Source: Marinomonas sp. SBI8L (GTDB taxonomy: Bacteria; Pseudomonadota; Gammaproteobacteria; Pseudomonadales; Marinomonadaceae). Taken from it: a stretch of DNA of 64,000 nucleotides. Shown here one piece after another: positions 1 to 8,913 of this stretch. Location of the stretch: the NCBI RefSeq assembly GCF_001624705.1, contig NZ_JSEO01000002.1:62001-126000 (forward strand), read 5' to 3'. Numbering within the stretch: position 1 is the first letter of the stretch; each line of letters begins with the position of its first letter. The notes beneath the pieces are model-generated. The model was not told where the DNA came from. It searched no databases and saw nothing but the letters and a program-made list of their open reading frames with translations. The position numbers were made by a program, and so were the translations under genes.

Positions 1-91
1 AGGTATTGATATAGACTTTATTTTGATAAAACCTCTCTTAGATAAAGTTTCAAGCTGCAACCTTCTCTGACTCCAGCTTGATTTTAGTTGC

Positions 92-793
92 TTAGTTAGG
101 CTTTTTGTTTGCGATAAAGCTTTGATACACATAACCATAACTTGTATGTTCTGCTAATACAGCACCAAGTTCTTGGCCCTTAGGGCTTCTCCAGTCATCC
201 ATAATCTCAGCGAGTACAGAAGTCCAAGTAACTACTTTTACACCAGCTTGTGTCATACGATGAATCGCAGCTTCACGGCTAACTTTATCCCAAGTACCAG
301 ATGCATCGACAACCGCGTAGACATCATAGCCTTGTGCAACGGCTGAAATGGCAGGAAACATTAGGCACACATCAGTCACTATGCCTGCCATGATAATTTT
401 ATTACGACCAGTGTCTTTAATTGCCTTTCTAAATTCAGGCGATTTCCATGCATTTATTTCACCTTGTCGGTTAATCACTTTTGCATCAGTGAGTACTTGG
501 CTAATTTCTCCCATTACAGGTCCGTTAGGCCCTTGCGGATAGCTGGCGGTTACAATGCTTGGTAAGTCCAATACCTTTGCCATCTTAGTTAGGCCTAAAA
601 TGTTATTTTTTAGCTGGGCAGGATTCATATCTCTTACTCCCACCATAAGTCCAGTTTGATGATCTATCATGGCTAGAACGGCATTATCTGGCGTTAATAC
701 TTCACTGTATTTATTCGCATATGATTGGCTGGCTAAGCCTAATAGTGCGGCTGTGAAGAGAGTATTTTTAACAATAGATTTGAAAATTTTCAT
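92..793 (-). CDS. Secreted isochorismatase-family (YcaC-like) hydrolase
   Basis: The 233-residue product has an N-terminal signal peptide (about residues 1-26, ending Ser-Tyr-Ala), so it is probably periplasmic. The rest is a cysteine-hydrolase fold of the isochorismatase superfamily, closest in pattern to YcaC. An Asp sits in MIDHQTGL, a nearby Lys in AWKSPEFR, and the nucleophile Cys in GIVTDVCLMFP. The ATG at 793 has a GAGG-type ribosome site at good spacing. The gene is divergent from a LysR gene across about 190 bp, a common regulator-target layout. The substrate is unknown, since YcaC-type proteins have few proven substrates. A signal peptide is unusual because most family members are cytosolic. 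The family call is firm; function is not. Confidence 0.85.
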   Translation of the reverse strand: MKIFKSIVKNTLFTAALLGLASQSYANKYSEVLTPDNAVLAMIDHQTGLMVGVRDMNPAQLKNNILGLTKMAKVLDLPSIVTASYPQGPNGPVMGEISQVLTDAKVINRQGEINAWKSPEFRKAIKDTGRNKIIMAGIVTDVCLMFPAISAVAQGYDVYAVVDASGTWDKVSREAAIHRMTQAGVKVVTWTSVLAEIMDDWRSPKGQELGAVLAEHTSYGYVYQSFIANKKPN

Positions 794-985
794 GAGTTAA
801 ACCTCGTTTTTGAATGTGAGGTCATATTAATTGTTGGTTTAAAAGTGATATATAACTATAAATGAGATTCTTTGTTGATTTATTGATAACAAGATGCTGT
901 ATTTGAAAAAATGTTCTTGAAACTAAATTGGATTAGATTATTTTATTTAAAGAAATATGACTTATTAAAAGTAGGAAAAATAATA

Positions 986-1930
986 ATGAACTTTACCTTG
1001 AAGCAACTGCGTTACTTTGTAAAAGCAGGTGAATTTAATAGTGTAACCAGAGCGGCAGAAACCTTATTTGTTTCTCAGCCATCTATTTCTTCTGCCATTT
1101 TACATTTAGAAGATGTGACAGGTTTACAGCTTTTTGTTAGACATCATGCTCAAGGTCTTTCCTTAACGCCTGCAGGTAGGCAATTTATCCTTAAAGCGAA
1201 GCAGCTTTTGGCTGATGCTGAAGGGTTAGGGCATTATGCGAATACTCTCGGTGAAGATGTTGCTGGTACTCTGAGAATTGTCGGCTTTCCCACTTTTACC
1301 CCAATACTTTTACCTTCTTTAATGAAAAAGTTTGTCGAAACCTACCCTGATGCAAGTGTTCAATGTGATGAAAGCCATCACAAAGACATTATTGAAGACT
1401 TGATTGATGGTCGTTATGAACTTGCTTTAACCTATGATATGCAAATTCCCGCTGAGATCGAATTCGAGCCGATTGTAGAGTTTCCTCCTTATGCCATCTT
1501 GTCTCAAGATCATCCATTGGCACAAAGAGAGACATTAAGTCTAAAAGAACTCGTAGAATATCCAATGGTGCTGTTGGATTGGCCTATGAGCCGAGATTAT
1601 TTCTATTCGCTATTTTTAAGCCAAGACCTTGAGCCTAATTTTGCCTATCGAGCACAGTCCTTGGGCATGGTACGAGGTTTAGTTGGTAACGGTTTTGGTT
1701 ACTCCTTGTTTAATACACCACTTGCAACAAACTTAGCCTTAGATGGTTCTCAGTTGATAGCTATTCCTTTAACAGATAATTTGCGACCACTGAGGCTAGG
1801 TGTAGCAAAGGTTGCTCAGTTTAGGCTGACACCTGTGGCAGATGCCTTTATTGAAATGTTAAAAGAAAGAGCGAGTGAGCTTACAGACTCAGTGTTTACC
1901 GATAAGCGTCTTTATAAAAACTTGAAATAA
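986..1930 (+). CDS. LysR-type transcriptional regulator
   Basis: A 314-residue LysR regulator. The N-terminal winged helix-turn-helix reads LKQLRYFVKAGEFNSVTRAA with SQPSISSAI as recognition helix, followed by a periplasmic-binding-protein-like effector domain from about residue 90. The reading frame is open further upstream, but the ATG at 986 follows AGGAAAA at good spacing and matches the usual LysR N terminus, so I start there. It is divergent from the isochorismatase-fold gene and upstream of the aspartate ammonia-lyase gene, so either could be its target. The effector is not predictable from sequence. Confidence 0.9.
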   Translation: MNFTLKQLRYFVKAGEFNSVTRAAETLFVSQPSISSAILHLEDVTGLQLFVRHHAQGLSLTPAGRQFILKAKQLLADAEGLGHYANTLGEDVAGTLRIVGFPTFTPILLPSLMKKFVETYPDASVQCDESHHKDIIEDLIDGRYELALTYDMQIPAEIEFEPIVEFPPYAILSQDHPLAQRETLSLKELVEYPMVLLDWPMSRDYFYSLFLSQDLEPNFAYRAQSLGMVRGLVGNGFGYSLFNTPLATNLALDGSQLIAIPLTDNLRPLRLGVAKVAQFRLTPVADAFIEMLKERASELTDSVFTDKRLYKNLK

Positions 1931-1935
1931 TCTTG

Positions 1936-1978
1936 TTTAACTTTCCTGCATAAATTTTTTTTATGCAGGAAAGTTAAA
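1936..1978. terminator. 19-bp perfect inverted repeat (putative bidirectional terminator)
   Basis: Arms 1936-1954 and 1960-1978 are perfectly complementary over 19 bp around a five-T loop. It starts six bases after the LysR stop and lies about 110 bp before the aspartate ammonia-lyase gene. The A/T-rich outer stem could supply the U-tract on either strand. A terminator is the simplest reading; the exceptional stem length is odd. Confidence 0.6.
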
Positions 1979-2087
1979 TTAAATATTTTACATATGCACT
2001 GGGGCTTTTTAATCTGTTGTTATAGATATGTTCATTTACTGACTTCGAGGTAAATGCGCTTAACCCTCTATATCATTGGATTAAAAA

Positions 2088-3926
2088 ATGACTGTCCTAA
2101 AAAAAATAATTAAATCGGTTTTACCTTGCGATACTTTGAACAAATCAGAGTTTGATAAGCTGGTACAGCTCTTTCATTTGCAAAAATTAAAGCAAGGGGA
2201 AATGTTCCAACATGACTTATTAAGCTCAGATGTTATTTTGCTTGTATCTGGGCAGTGTCAGTTGATATATCAGGACATTCAAAAGCATTTAGATACCCCT
2301 TCACTTTGTAACCCCTTCATAGGCGATGATAGTGACACCGCATTACGTAATATTTGTGTTGTGAGTGAGTCAGCGTCATTTGTCAGTATTAAACGTCAGG
2401 CATTATCCACTTGGTTGGATACAAACCAAAATACAGCACTCTTAAGTCATGCTTTTCTAAAATTAGAGATGAATCGTTTGAATGCTCAGGTCTTAGATGT
2501 ACAAACATTTCGTACCGAAAAAGATTTACTTGGGGTTCGACAGGTTGAAGAAAGTGCATTGTATGGCATTCAAACCCTACGTGCCCAAGAAAACTTTGCT
2601 ATCACTGACATCAAGGTCAAGCATTTTCCTCAACTTGTTAGCGCGCTTGCTATGGTTAAAAAGGCGGCGGCTAATGCTAATCATAAGTTGGGTTTACTGT
2701 CACAAGAACATAAAAATGCTATAGGACTAGCGTGTGATGAAATCATAGGGGGTGAATGGCATGAGCATTTTGTCGTTGATGTGATTCAAGGAGGCGCGGG
2801 CACATCAACGAATATGAATGCTAATGAAGTGATTGCCAATAGAGCGTTAGAAATCATGGGGCATAAAAGAGGGGAGTATCAGTATCTACACCCAAATAAT
2901 CATGTGAATCTCTCTCAATCCACCAACGACGCTTACCCCACTGCGATACGTTTAGCTATCTTGCTAAGTCATCAGGACTATGTGGATGCTTTATCAGATC
3001 TCTGCTATCAGATGAAGCAAAAAGCCGTGGAGTTTTCTGATGTCATCAAGATGGGGCGTACTCAGCTGCAAGATGCTGTGCCTATTACTCTAGGTCAAGA
3101 GTTTGATGCTTGGTACTTCACCATGAAAGAAGATATCTCAGAAGTGAAAGACGTTATTGAATACTTTAGAGAGATTAACCTTGGTGCTACTGCCATTGGA
3201 ACAGGGATAAACACGGACCCTGATTATTCCAGTTTAGCCATTGAAGAGCTATGCCGTATTTCAGGAAAAGAATTAGTCAGAGCAAGAAACCTTATTGAAG
3301 CAACGTCTGACATGGGCGCTTTTGTAACCTTTTCCAGCGTGCTTAAGCGAAATGCTGTCAAGTTATCTAAAATCTGCAATGACCTTAGGCTCATGTCGAG
3401 TGGTCCAAGAGCTGGGCTACAAGAAATCAACTTGCCCGCTATGCAGCCAGGTAGCTCAATCATGCCAGGCAAGGTTAACCCTGTGATACCCGAAATGGTC
3501 AATCAAGTTGCATTTCAGATTATTGGGAACGACATCACGATAACAATGGCAAGTGAAGCAGGGCAATTACAGCTCAATGTTATGGAGCCTGTCATCGTCT
3601 TTAATGTTTTACAGTCTTTACGATTACAGGTTCGCGCTGTTTCAACCTTATCGCAAAAATGTATCAAGGGAATAACCGCAAATGTTGAGCATTGCTTAAA
3701 CACGGTTAATCACAGTATTGGCATCATCACAGCGCTTAACCCATTTATAGGTTATGAGAATGCTACTCGTATTGCTAAACAAGCCTTAGATGAAAGCGCC
3801 AGTGTTAGAGATCTTATTTTGGCTGAAGGTCTGTTATCTGAACAAGCTTTAGATGACGTGCTCAGTGTAGAGAATATGACAGCACCCCGAAAAATGCGTG
3901 TTAAAGAACCAATGCAGCTAGTTTGA
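2088..3926 (+). CDS. aspA: Aspartate ammonia-lyase with N-terminal cNMP-binding-like domain
   Basis: Residues from about 144 on form a full-length aspartase (L-aspartate to fumarate plus ammonia). They start at EKDLLGVRQVEESALYGIQT and carry the family signature GSSIMPGKVNP near residue 460, plus the segments GGAGTSTNMNANEV and QSTNDAYPTAIRLA. Residues 1-140 are extra: QKLKQGEMFQ, ILLVSGQCQLIY and SFVSIKRQALSTWL look like the beta-roll of a CRP/cNMP-binding domain. The phosphate-binding cassette (Gly-Glu...Arg-x-Ala) is not visible, so cAMP binding is doubtful. E. coli AspA is 478 residues; this product is 612. An aldehyde dehydrogenase follows after 71 bp. The aspartase call is strong; a regulatory role for the extra domain is inference. 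Confidence 0.92.
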   Translation: MTVLKKIIKSVLPCDTLNKSEFDKLVQLFHLQKLKQGEMFQHDLLSSDVILLVSGQCQLIYQDIQKHLDTPSLCNPFIGDDSDTALRNICVVSESASFVSIKRQALSTWLDTNQNTALLSHAFLKLEMNRLNAQVLDVQTFRTEKDLLGVRQVEESALYGIQTLRAQENFAITDIKVKHFPQLVSALAMVKKAAANANHKLGLLSQEHKNAIGLACDEIIGGEWHEHFVVDVIQGGAGTSTNMNANEVIANRALEIMGHKRGEYQYLHPNNHVNLSQSTNDAYPTAIRLAILLSHQDYVDALSDLCYQMKQKAVEFSDVIKMGRTQLQDAVPITLGQEFDAWYFTMKEDISEVKDVIEYFREINLGATAIGTGINTDPDYSSLAIEELCRISGKELVRARNLIEATSDMGAFVTFSSVLKRNAVKLSKICNDLRLMSSGPRAGLQEINLPAMQPGSSIMPGKVNPVIPEMVNQVAFQIIGNDITITMASEAGQLQLNVMEPVIVFNVLQSLRLQVRAVSTLSQKCIKGITANVEHCLNTVNHSIGIITALNPFIGYENATRIAKQALDESASVRDLILAEGLLSEQALDDVLSVENMTAPRKMRVKEPMQLV

Positions 3927-3997
3927 TCCCATAAAATTAGACTAAAACTATTTAATAGAACCTATGTCGGGCAAGGTGTCCTGATTGGAGAAAAAGA

Positions 3998-5476
3998 ATG
4001 AAAAACAAACAAGACTGGTTAGATCTACAGCAAAAGATTGAGCTTAAACATCAGGCTTTTATTAATGGACGTTTTGTTGATGCCAGTGATAAAGGTGTAT
4101 ACGAGACAATTAACCCAGCAAATGGTGAGCGACTAAATCAAACGGCTGCTTGTACCGAACTTGATGTAGATACTGCAGTAAAAGTGGCTAGGGAGTCATT
4201 TGATGCTGGCGTTTGGGCAGATAAAGCGCCGGCAGAAAGAAAAGCTGTTTTAAAGAAGCTTGCCAGTTTGATTATGGAAAATCATGAAGAGTTAGCTTTG
4301 CTTGAGAGCCTAAATGTAGGCAAACCAGTGCAAGACGCTATGAATGTCGATATACCAGGTTCAGCTGCTTGCTTTGAATGGTACGCTGAAGCGATCGATA
4401 AACTCTATGGTGAAGTAGCGCCAACAGATAAAAACAATGTTGCCACGATTACACGTGAACCTGTTGGTGTGGTTGCAGCTGTTGTGCCATGGAACTTCCC
4501 GCTTGATATCGCAGCATGGAAGCTCGCACCAGCGCTAATTAGTGGTAACTCTGTGGTACTTAAACCTGCCGAGCAATCACCATTGACCGCATTAAAACTC
4601 GCTGAGCTTGCTCAGCAGGCAGGTTTGCCAGATGGTGTTTTAAATGTCGTAACAGGTCACGGACACATAGTGGGTAAAGCCTTGGGTCTTCATCAAGATG
4701 TCGATTGCTTAGCTTTCACTGGCTCTACTCAAGTGGGTAAATTATTTATGGGCTATTCTGCTGCTTCCAATTTAAAGCAGGTTTGGCCAGAGACTGGTGG
4801 TAAAAGTCCAAACCTTATTTTTGCTGATTGTGATTTAGACGCTGCTGTAGAGCATGCAGCCTTTGGTATCTTCTTTAATCAGGGCGAGGTCTGCTCGGCA
4901 AATTCACGTGTTCTTGTTCAATCTAGTATTAAGCAGGCTTTCTTAGACAAGTTTGTAGCAAAAGCAAAATCAATGAAGGTTGGTGATCCGCTTGATGCAG
5001 ATACCCAAGTGGGTGCTTTAATTGACCAACAACATGCCAGCAATGTTAGAGCCTGTATTTCTCAAGCCCTTGAACAAGGAGCAAGCTTGGTAACAGGTGG
5101 TTTAGGTGATGAGAGTACTGCCGTAGTGGCGCCAACAATCTTTGATAATGTGAGCTCTGAAATGGCCATAGCGAGAGATGAAGTCTTCGGTCCTGTGGCT
5201 GCCATTATTGGGTTTGATTCAGAGGAAGAGGCTATCAAGATAGCGAATGACTCCATTTACGGATTGGCAGCTTCTGTTTGGACCCAAGACTTAAACCGAG
5301 CTCATAAAGTATCTGCGAAACTAAAAGCAGGTACAGTCTCTGTGAATACAATGGATGCTCTAGACTTTTCGACACCATTTGGCGGTTACAAGCAGTCAGG
5401 GTTTGGTCGTGATTTGTCGCTTCATGCACTTGAAAAATTTACTCAGTTAAAAACCACTTGGATCAAGCTTACTTAG
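3998..5476 (+). CDS. NAD(P)-dependent aldehyde dehydrogenase (PuuC-like)
   Basis: A 492-residue aldehyde dehydrogenase of the class that includes PuuC, which oxidises gamma-glutamyl-gamma-aminobutyraldehyde in putrescine breakdown. The Rossmann motif VPWNFPLDIAAWKLAPAL, catalytic Cys299 in FNQGEVCSANSR and general-base Glu265 in WPETGGKSPN are all present. The ATG at 3998 follows GGAGAAAAAGA. The gene lies 71 bp after aspA on the same strand and is closed by a strong terminator. With a SpuC-like aminotransferase and polyamine-type importer nearby, an aminoaldehyde substrate is likely but not proven; betaine aldehyde or another omega-aldehyde is possible. Confidence 0.9.
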   Translation: MKNKQDWLDLQQKIELKHQAFINGRFVDASDKGVYETINPANGERLNQTAACTELDVDTAVKVARESFDAGVWADKAPAERKAVLKKLASLIMENHEELALLESLNVGKPVQDAMNVDIPGSAACFEWYAEAIDKLYGEVAPTDKNNVATITREPVGVVAAVVPWNFPLDIAAWKLAPALISGNSVVLKPAEQSPLTALKLAELAQQAGLPDGVLNVVTGHGHIVGKALGLHQDVDCLAFTGSTQVGKLFMGYSAASNLKQVWPETGGKSPNLIFADCDLDAAVEHAAFGIFFNQGEVCSANSRVLVQSSIKQAFLDKFVAKAKSMKVGDPLDADTQVGALIDQQHASNVRACISQALEQGASLVTGGLGDESTAVVAPTIFDNVSSEMAIARDEVFGPVAAIIGFDSEEEAIKIANDSIYGLAASVWTQDLNRAHKVSAKLKAGTVSVNTMDALDFSTPFGGYKQSGFGRDLSLHALEKFTQLKTTWIKLT

Positions 5477-5494
5477 GTTGTTTTAGTAAAAAAG

Positions 5495-5528
5495 AAGCAC
5501 AGAGTTTGATTCACTCTGTGCTTTTTTT
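5495..5528 (+). terminator. Rho-independent terminator after the aldehyde dehydrogenase
   Basis: An 11-bp perfect stem (5495-5505 with 5513-5523) and seven-base loop run into a T tract, 19 bases after the stop codon. It closes the aspA-aldehyde dehydrogenase unit and suggests the next gene has its own promoter. Confidence 0.9.
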
Positions 5529-5690
5529 ATTTAGAACCTATGAGTAATTTTTTTATCAAGATGAATCAAGGCTGAACCTTATCGCCTGATATAGCTCGGT
5601 TTTCTTTTCTAATTTTATTTCCCCCAACTTTTAGTCGTTTTACCTATGCGTGACGCCTGTTTTGAGATTTATTTAATTTGGAGTTATTAC

Positions 5691-7010
5691 ATGCAAAACA
5701 TTAATTTATGGCAGCTTGATGAGCTTGACTCAGCAAAAAGGCAATCTCTATTAATGCGAACAGAGGCTGACTTGAGTCTTTATATAGATCAAGTTAGGCC
5801 CATTATTGAAAGGGTGAAGAAAGAGGGTGATTTGGCTCTCATTGAGTATACAAAAAAGTTTGATGGTGCCAGTTTAAGTCTAGAGACAATTCAAGTGACA
5901 GAACAAGAGTTTCTTGATGCCCAAGCTCAGGTCGATGAGGATACATTAGCCGCAATCAAATATGCCTCAAACAACATACGTCAATATCATGAGGCGCAAA
6001 AACCTCAAGAAATGGTGATGCAAGAAGTTCGAAGTGGTAGTTATGTTGGTGAAAAGTATTTGGCGATTCCTTCTGTCGCTTGTTACGTGCCAAGAGGTAA
6101 GGGGTCTTTTCCATCCGTACTCATGATGAATGCCATTCCGGCGGTTGTGGCTGGGGTTGAGCAAGTGGTTATTTTAACACCACCTGGGCCTGACGGACGT
6201 GTTGATGCTGCAACTTTGGTCGCTGCAAAAGAAAATGGCATCAATCAGGTATATAAATGCGGTGGGGCACAGGCGGTGGCAGCGGTAGCGTATGGTACGG
6301 ATACATTACCAAAATGCAGCAAGATAGTCGGACCGGGTAGTCCATGGATGATAGCAGCAAAGCAAGAGCTCGCTAGCCTGATTGACCCAGGTATTCCAGC
6401 GGGTCCATCGGAATCTATCGTGTTTGCAGATGATAGTGTTGATGGCGCACTGGCTGCTATGGATTTATTGATTGAGGCAGAACACGGGCCAGATTCCTCT
6501 GCCTATTTAGTGACAACCTCATCTAGAGTGGCGCAAGAAGCATTATCAGCTATTCCTCAGCATTGGTTAGCTATGAGTGAGCTTAGGGTTGAATACTCAA
6601 AGACAGTGCTAACAGGTCCTATGGGGGGCATAATTCTCGCTGACAATATTGAGCAGGCTTTTGATTTTATTAATGACTACGCACCTGAGCATTTACAAAT
6701 TCTAAGTCAAGATGCATGGAAATACTTGGGTAAGATTCGTAATGCAGGTGAGGTTTTATTAGGTCAACACTCACCAAGCACTTTAGGTAACTTTGTTTTA
6801 GGCTGTAATGCTGTTTTACCCACTTCAGGGGCGGCAGCCACTGTATCGCCATTATCTGTGATGGATTTTATGAAGTTCATGTCCGTGGCGTATGTGACTC
6901 AATGTGGTTATCCAGAAATGGCAAAACATGCGCACGTCTTGGCTAGCTACGAAGGTTTTGATGCTCACGCAAATGCGGTATCTGATAAGCGCAAGAGCTT
7001 AATAAAGTAA
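5691..7010 (+). CDS. Histidinol-dehydrogenase-like NAD-dependent alcohol dehydrogenase
   Basis: The 439-residue product is homologous to HisD end to end, including the catalytic pair Glu333-His334 in YAPEHLQI. Aligned by eye with E. coli HisD, the zinc ligand Gln259 becomes Glu262 and Asp360 becomes Asn367. His262 and His419 are kept (His265, His426), as is Glu414 (Glu421). HisD His367 is replaced by Ala374 (NAVLPT in place of NHVLPT). No other his gene is near. This fits the HisD-like paralogs that oxidise other primary alcohols, such as the sulfopropanediol dehydrogenase HpsN, rather than histidine biosynthesis. The open frame extends upstream, but the ATG at 5691 follows a TTGGAG site. It stands alone between two terminators. 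Substrate unknown. Confidence 0.85.
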   Translation: MQNINLWQLDELDSAKRQSLLMRTEADLSLYIDQVRPIIERVKKEGDLALIEYTKKFDGASLSLETIQVTEQEFLDAQAQVDEDTLAAIKYASNNIRQYHEAQKPQEMVMQEVRSGSYVGEKYLAIPSVACYVPRGKGSFPSVLMMNAIPAVVAGVEQVVILTPPGPDGRVDAATLVAAKENGINQVYKCGGAQAVAAVAYGTDTLPKCSKIVGPGSPWMIAAKQELASLIDPGIPAGPSESIVFADDSVDGALAAMDLLIEAEHGPDSSAYLVTTSSRVAQEALSAIPQHWLAMSELRVEYSKTVLTGPMGGIILADNIEQAFDFINDYAPEHLQILSQDAWKYLGKIRNAGEVLLGQHSPSTLGNFVLGCNAVLPTSGAAATVSPLSVMDFMKFMSVAYVTQCGYPEMAKHAHVLASYEGFDAHANAVSDKRKSLIK

Positions 7011-7028
7011 AGAAGTAAAAGTGCCATC

Positions 7029-7054
7029 AAAGCGGTGCTAGTCACCGCTTTTTT
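7029..7054 (+). terminator. Rho-independent terminator after the HisD-like gene
   Basis: A 9-bp stem (7029-7037 with 7043-7051), five-base loop and T run, 18 bases after the stop of the dehydrogenase gene. Confidence 0.88.
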
Positions 7055-7125
7055 GTGTTTATTAAATATAAAGATAGGTGATTGGAGAGTGATAAGAATA
7101 ACTGAAAACCCTATTTTACAGGCAC

Positions 7126-7155
7126 AAAAAAGGGTAGATGGGAGAACATCTACCC
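7126..7155 (-). terminator. Rho-independent terminator after the aminotransferase
   Basis: Read on the minus strand: a 9-bp perfect stem (7147-7155 with 7132-7140), six-base loop and six T residues, about 60 bases past the aminotransferase stop. Confidence 0.85.
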
Positions 7156-7214
7156 AAAATGAGCAACTTGGGAAGCTGCTCATAAGGCTGGTGGGTGTAA
7201 TTCAGCCTGTAAAC

Positions 7215-8609
7215 TTATAAGAAACCATCACGTTTTAGATCTTGGGTTGTGGCTTCAATACTTTCTCTTAAGGTACTGACTAGGAAATCAACATTCTCTT
7301 TTGTAAGCGTCAGTGGTGGTGACAATACGTTCATATGCGCCAATGGACGGACAATCAAACCGCGAGCCTGACAATGGTCTGCAATTCGGTTACCCACAGC
7401 AGCATCAGGGTTGATTAACTCTTTGGTTTCTTTATTGGCAACATTCTCAATGCACATCATAAATTTACGACCGCGCACGTCCCCAACAATAGAAAGGTCA
7501 CCCAGTGATTTAACTTGTTCTTCGAAATAAGCACCCATATCCATCACGTGCTCGCAAAGTTGTTCACGCTCCATGATCTCAATATTTTTGATTGCAGCCG
7601 CACAGCTAACCGGGTGGCCAGAGTAGGTATAACCATGGGTAAATAAGGCGCCGTCTTCTTGTGGCACACTGATAACATCGTAAATATCATCAGACATTAT
7701 GGTGGCACCTAAAGGAAGGTAGCCAGAGGTTAAGCCTTTTGCGCAAGTGATGATGTCAGGTACTATCTCAAACTCATCATCAGATGCAAACATATGGCCT
7801 AAACGACCAAAGGCCGTAACCACTTCATCTGATACATAAAGAACGCCATATTTACGGCACACTTCTAAAGAGCGTTTGTGATAACCCTTAGGCGGTACGA
7901 TAACACCACCAGCACCCATGATAGGTTCTGCAAAAAATGCAGCAACGTTATCTGGACCTAATTCAAGAATTTTATCTTCTAGCTCTTGAATCTTCTCATC
8001 GCAGAAGTCTTCGATACTTTGATCATTTGGACGACGATAGGGATTAGGGCATGAGATATGGTGTACAAGCTCTTCTTCAATATCAAAACCAATGTGGTCA
8101 AACTTGACGCCAGTAATCGACATGGCCATATAAGTACTACCATGGTAACCATCAATACGAGAGATGATTTTCTTCTTCGATTTTTTACCTAGCTGGTTAA
8201 AGTAGAAGTGGATAATACGAACCGCGGTATCGTTGGCAACAGAGCCGCCACAACCGTAAAAGACATGATTCAAGTTACCTGGCGCTAGTTCTGCAAGTTT
8301 GGCAGAAAGCTGTGCCGCAGGAACTGTCGTGTGATGACCGAATGAAGAATAGTAAGGAATATTCATGATTTGATCAGCAATGGCTTGTGCCATTTCTTCG
8401 CGTGCATAACCTATGTTGACGCACCACAGTCCGCCAATACCATCTAGGTAGCGTTTACCTTCACCATCCACTACATGCACATTATCGCTGTCAGCGAGGA
8501 TCATAGAGCCTTGCTCTTTGAAGGTTGAAAAGTCAGTCCAAGGGTGAACATAGTGATCTTTATCTTGTTGCCACACTTGCTTCATATTGATGTTTTTTGT
8601 ATTGGACAT
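7215..8609 (-). CDS. Class III omega-aminotransferase (SpuC-like)
   Basis: A 464-residue PLP-dependent class III aminotransferase. The Schiff-base lysine is Lys291 in TCAKGLTSGYLPLG. The segments GGLWCVNIGY, DGYHGSTYMAM, AEPIMGAGGVIVPPKGY and HGYTYSGHPV match the putrescine/omega-amino-acid:pyruvate group (SpuC; taurine-pyruvate transaminases are related). The likely reaction moves a terminal amine to pyruvate and makes an aminoaldehyde, which the nearby aldehyde dehydrogenase could oxidise. The ATG at 8609 is preceded by GAGGAG about 11 bases away. It has its own terminator and a 304-bp upstream gap, so it is probably monocistronic. The exact amine donor cannot be read from sequence. Confidence 0.88.
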   Translation of the reverse strand: MSNTKNINMKQVWQQDKDHYVHPWTDFSTFKEQGSMILADSDNVHVVDGEGKRYLDGIGGLWCVNIGYAREEMAQAIADQIMNIPYYSSFGHHTTVPAAQLSAKLAELAPGNLNHVFYGCGGSVANDTAVRIIHFYFNQLGKKSKKKIISRIDGYHGSTYMAMSITGVKFDHIGFDIEEELVHHISCPNPYRRPNDQSIEDFCDEKIQELEDKILELGPDNVAAFFAEPIMGAGGVIVPPKGYHKRSLEVCRKYGVLYVSDEVVTAFGRLGHMFASDDEFEIVPDIITCAKGLTSGYLPLGATIMSDDIYDVISVPQEDGALFTHGYTYSGHPVSCAAAIKNIEIMEREQLCEHVMDMGAYFEEQVKSLGDLSIVGDVRGRKFMMCIENVANKETKELINPDAAVGNRIADHCQARGLIVRPLAHMNVLSPPLTLTKENVDFLVSTLRESIEATTQDLKRDGFL

Positions 8610-8913
8610 TTTCGAGATTACTCCTCAATGAAAATTATTATTCTTTTTTCTGATCTCTCTAAGGTAGGCATTTGTTAGGTATAAATAAAATATTAAAAAT
8701 TTTACTTAAATATTAAAAAAACCTATGCAAAGAATGACTGTAATTAAGAATCTAAAAAGTCCTGACTAACTAAGTGCGCTTTAAAAGTATAGGAGATCTT
8801 GAAGGTGGAAGAAGTACATTGGTGAGAGCAAAGTGAGCGTAAAAAAACAGAAAAACCCGTAAACATTATGTTTACGGGTTTAGTATTAAAGTTCACTTAA
8901 TACTTAGGTGAAG
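8610..8913. other. Intergenic: aminotransferase promoter region and permease terminator
   Basis: This 304-bp gap holds the leader of the leftward aminotransferase gene, very AT-rich around 8680-8720, and the terminator of the permease gene transcribed toward its right end. I see no small gene. Confidence 0.6.
8850..8881 (-). terminator. Rho-independent terminator after the APC permease
   Basis: A 13-bp perfect stem (8853-8865 with 8869-8881) with a tight three-base loop; on the minus strand it is followed by T-rich sequence. It lies about 30 bases past the permease stop. Confidence 0.85.

Noticed and set aside
1-91. A partial gene at the left edge
   Set aside because: No frame of useful length or family resemblance could be supported in the first 91 bases.
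5691-7010. Biosynthetic histidinol dehydrogenase
   Set aside because: Two of four zinc ligands and a substrate His differ from E. coli HisD and no his genes are near; a catabolic paralog fits better.
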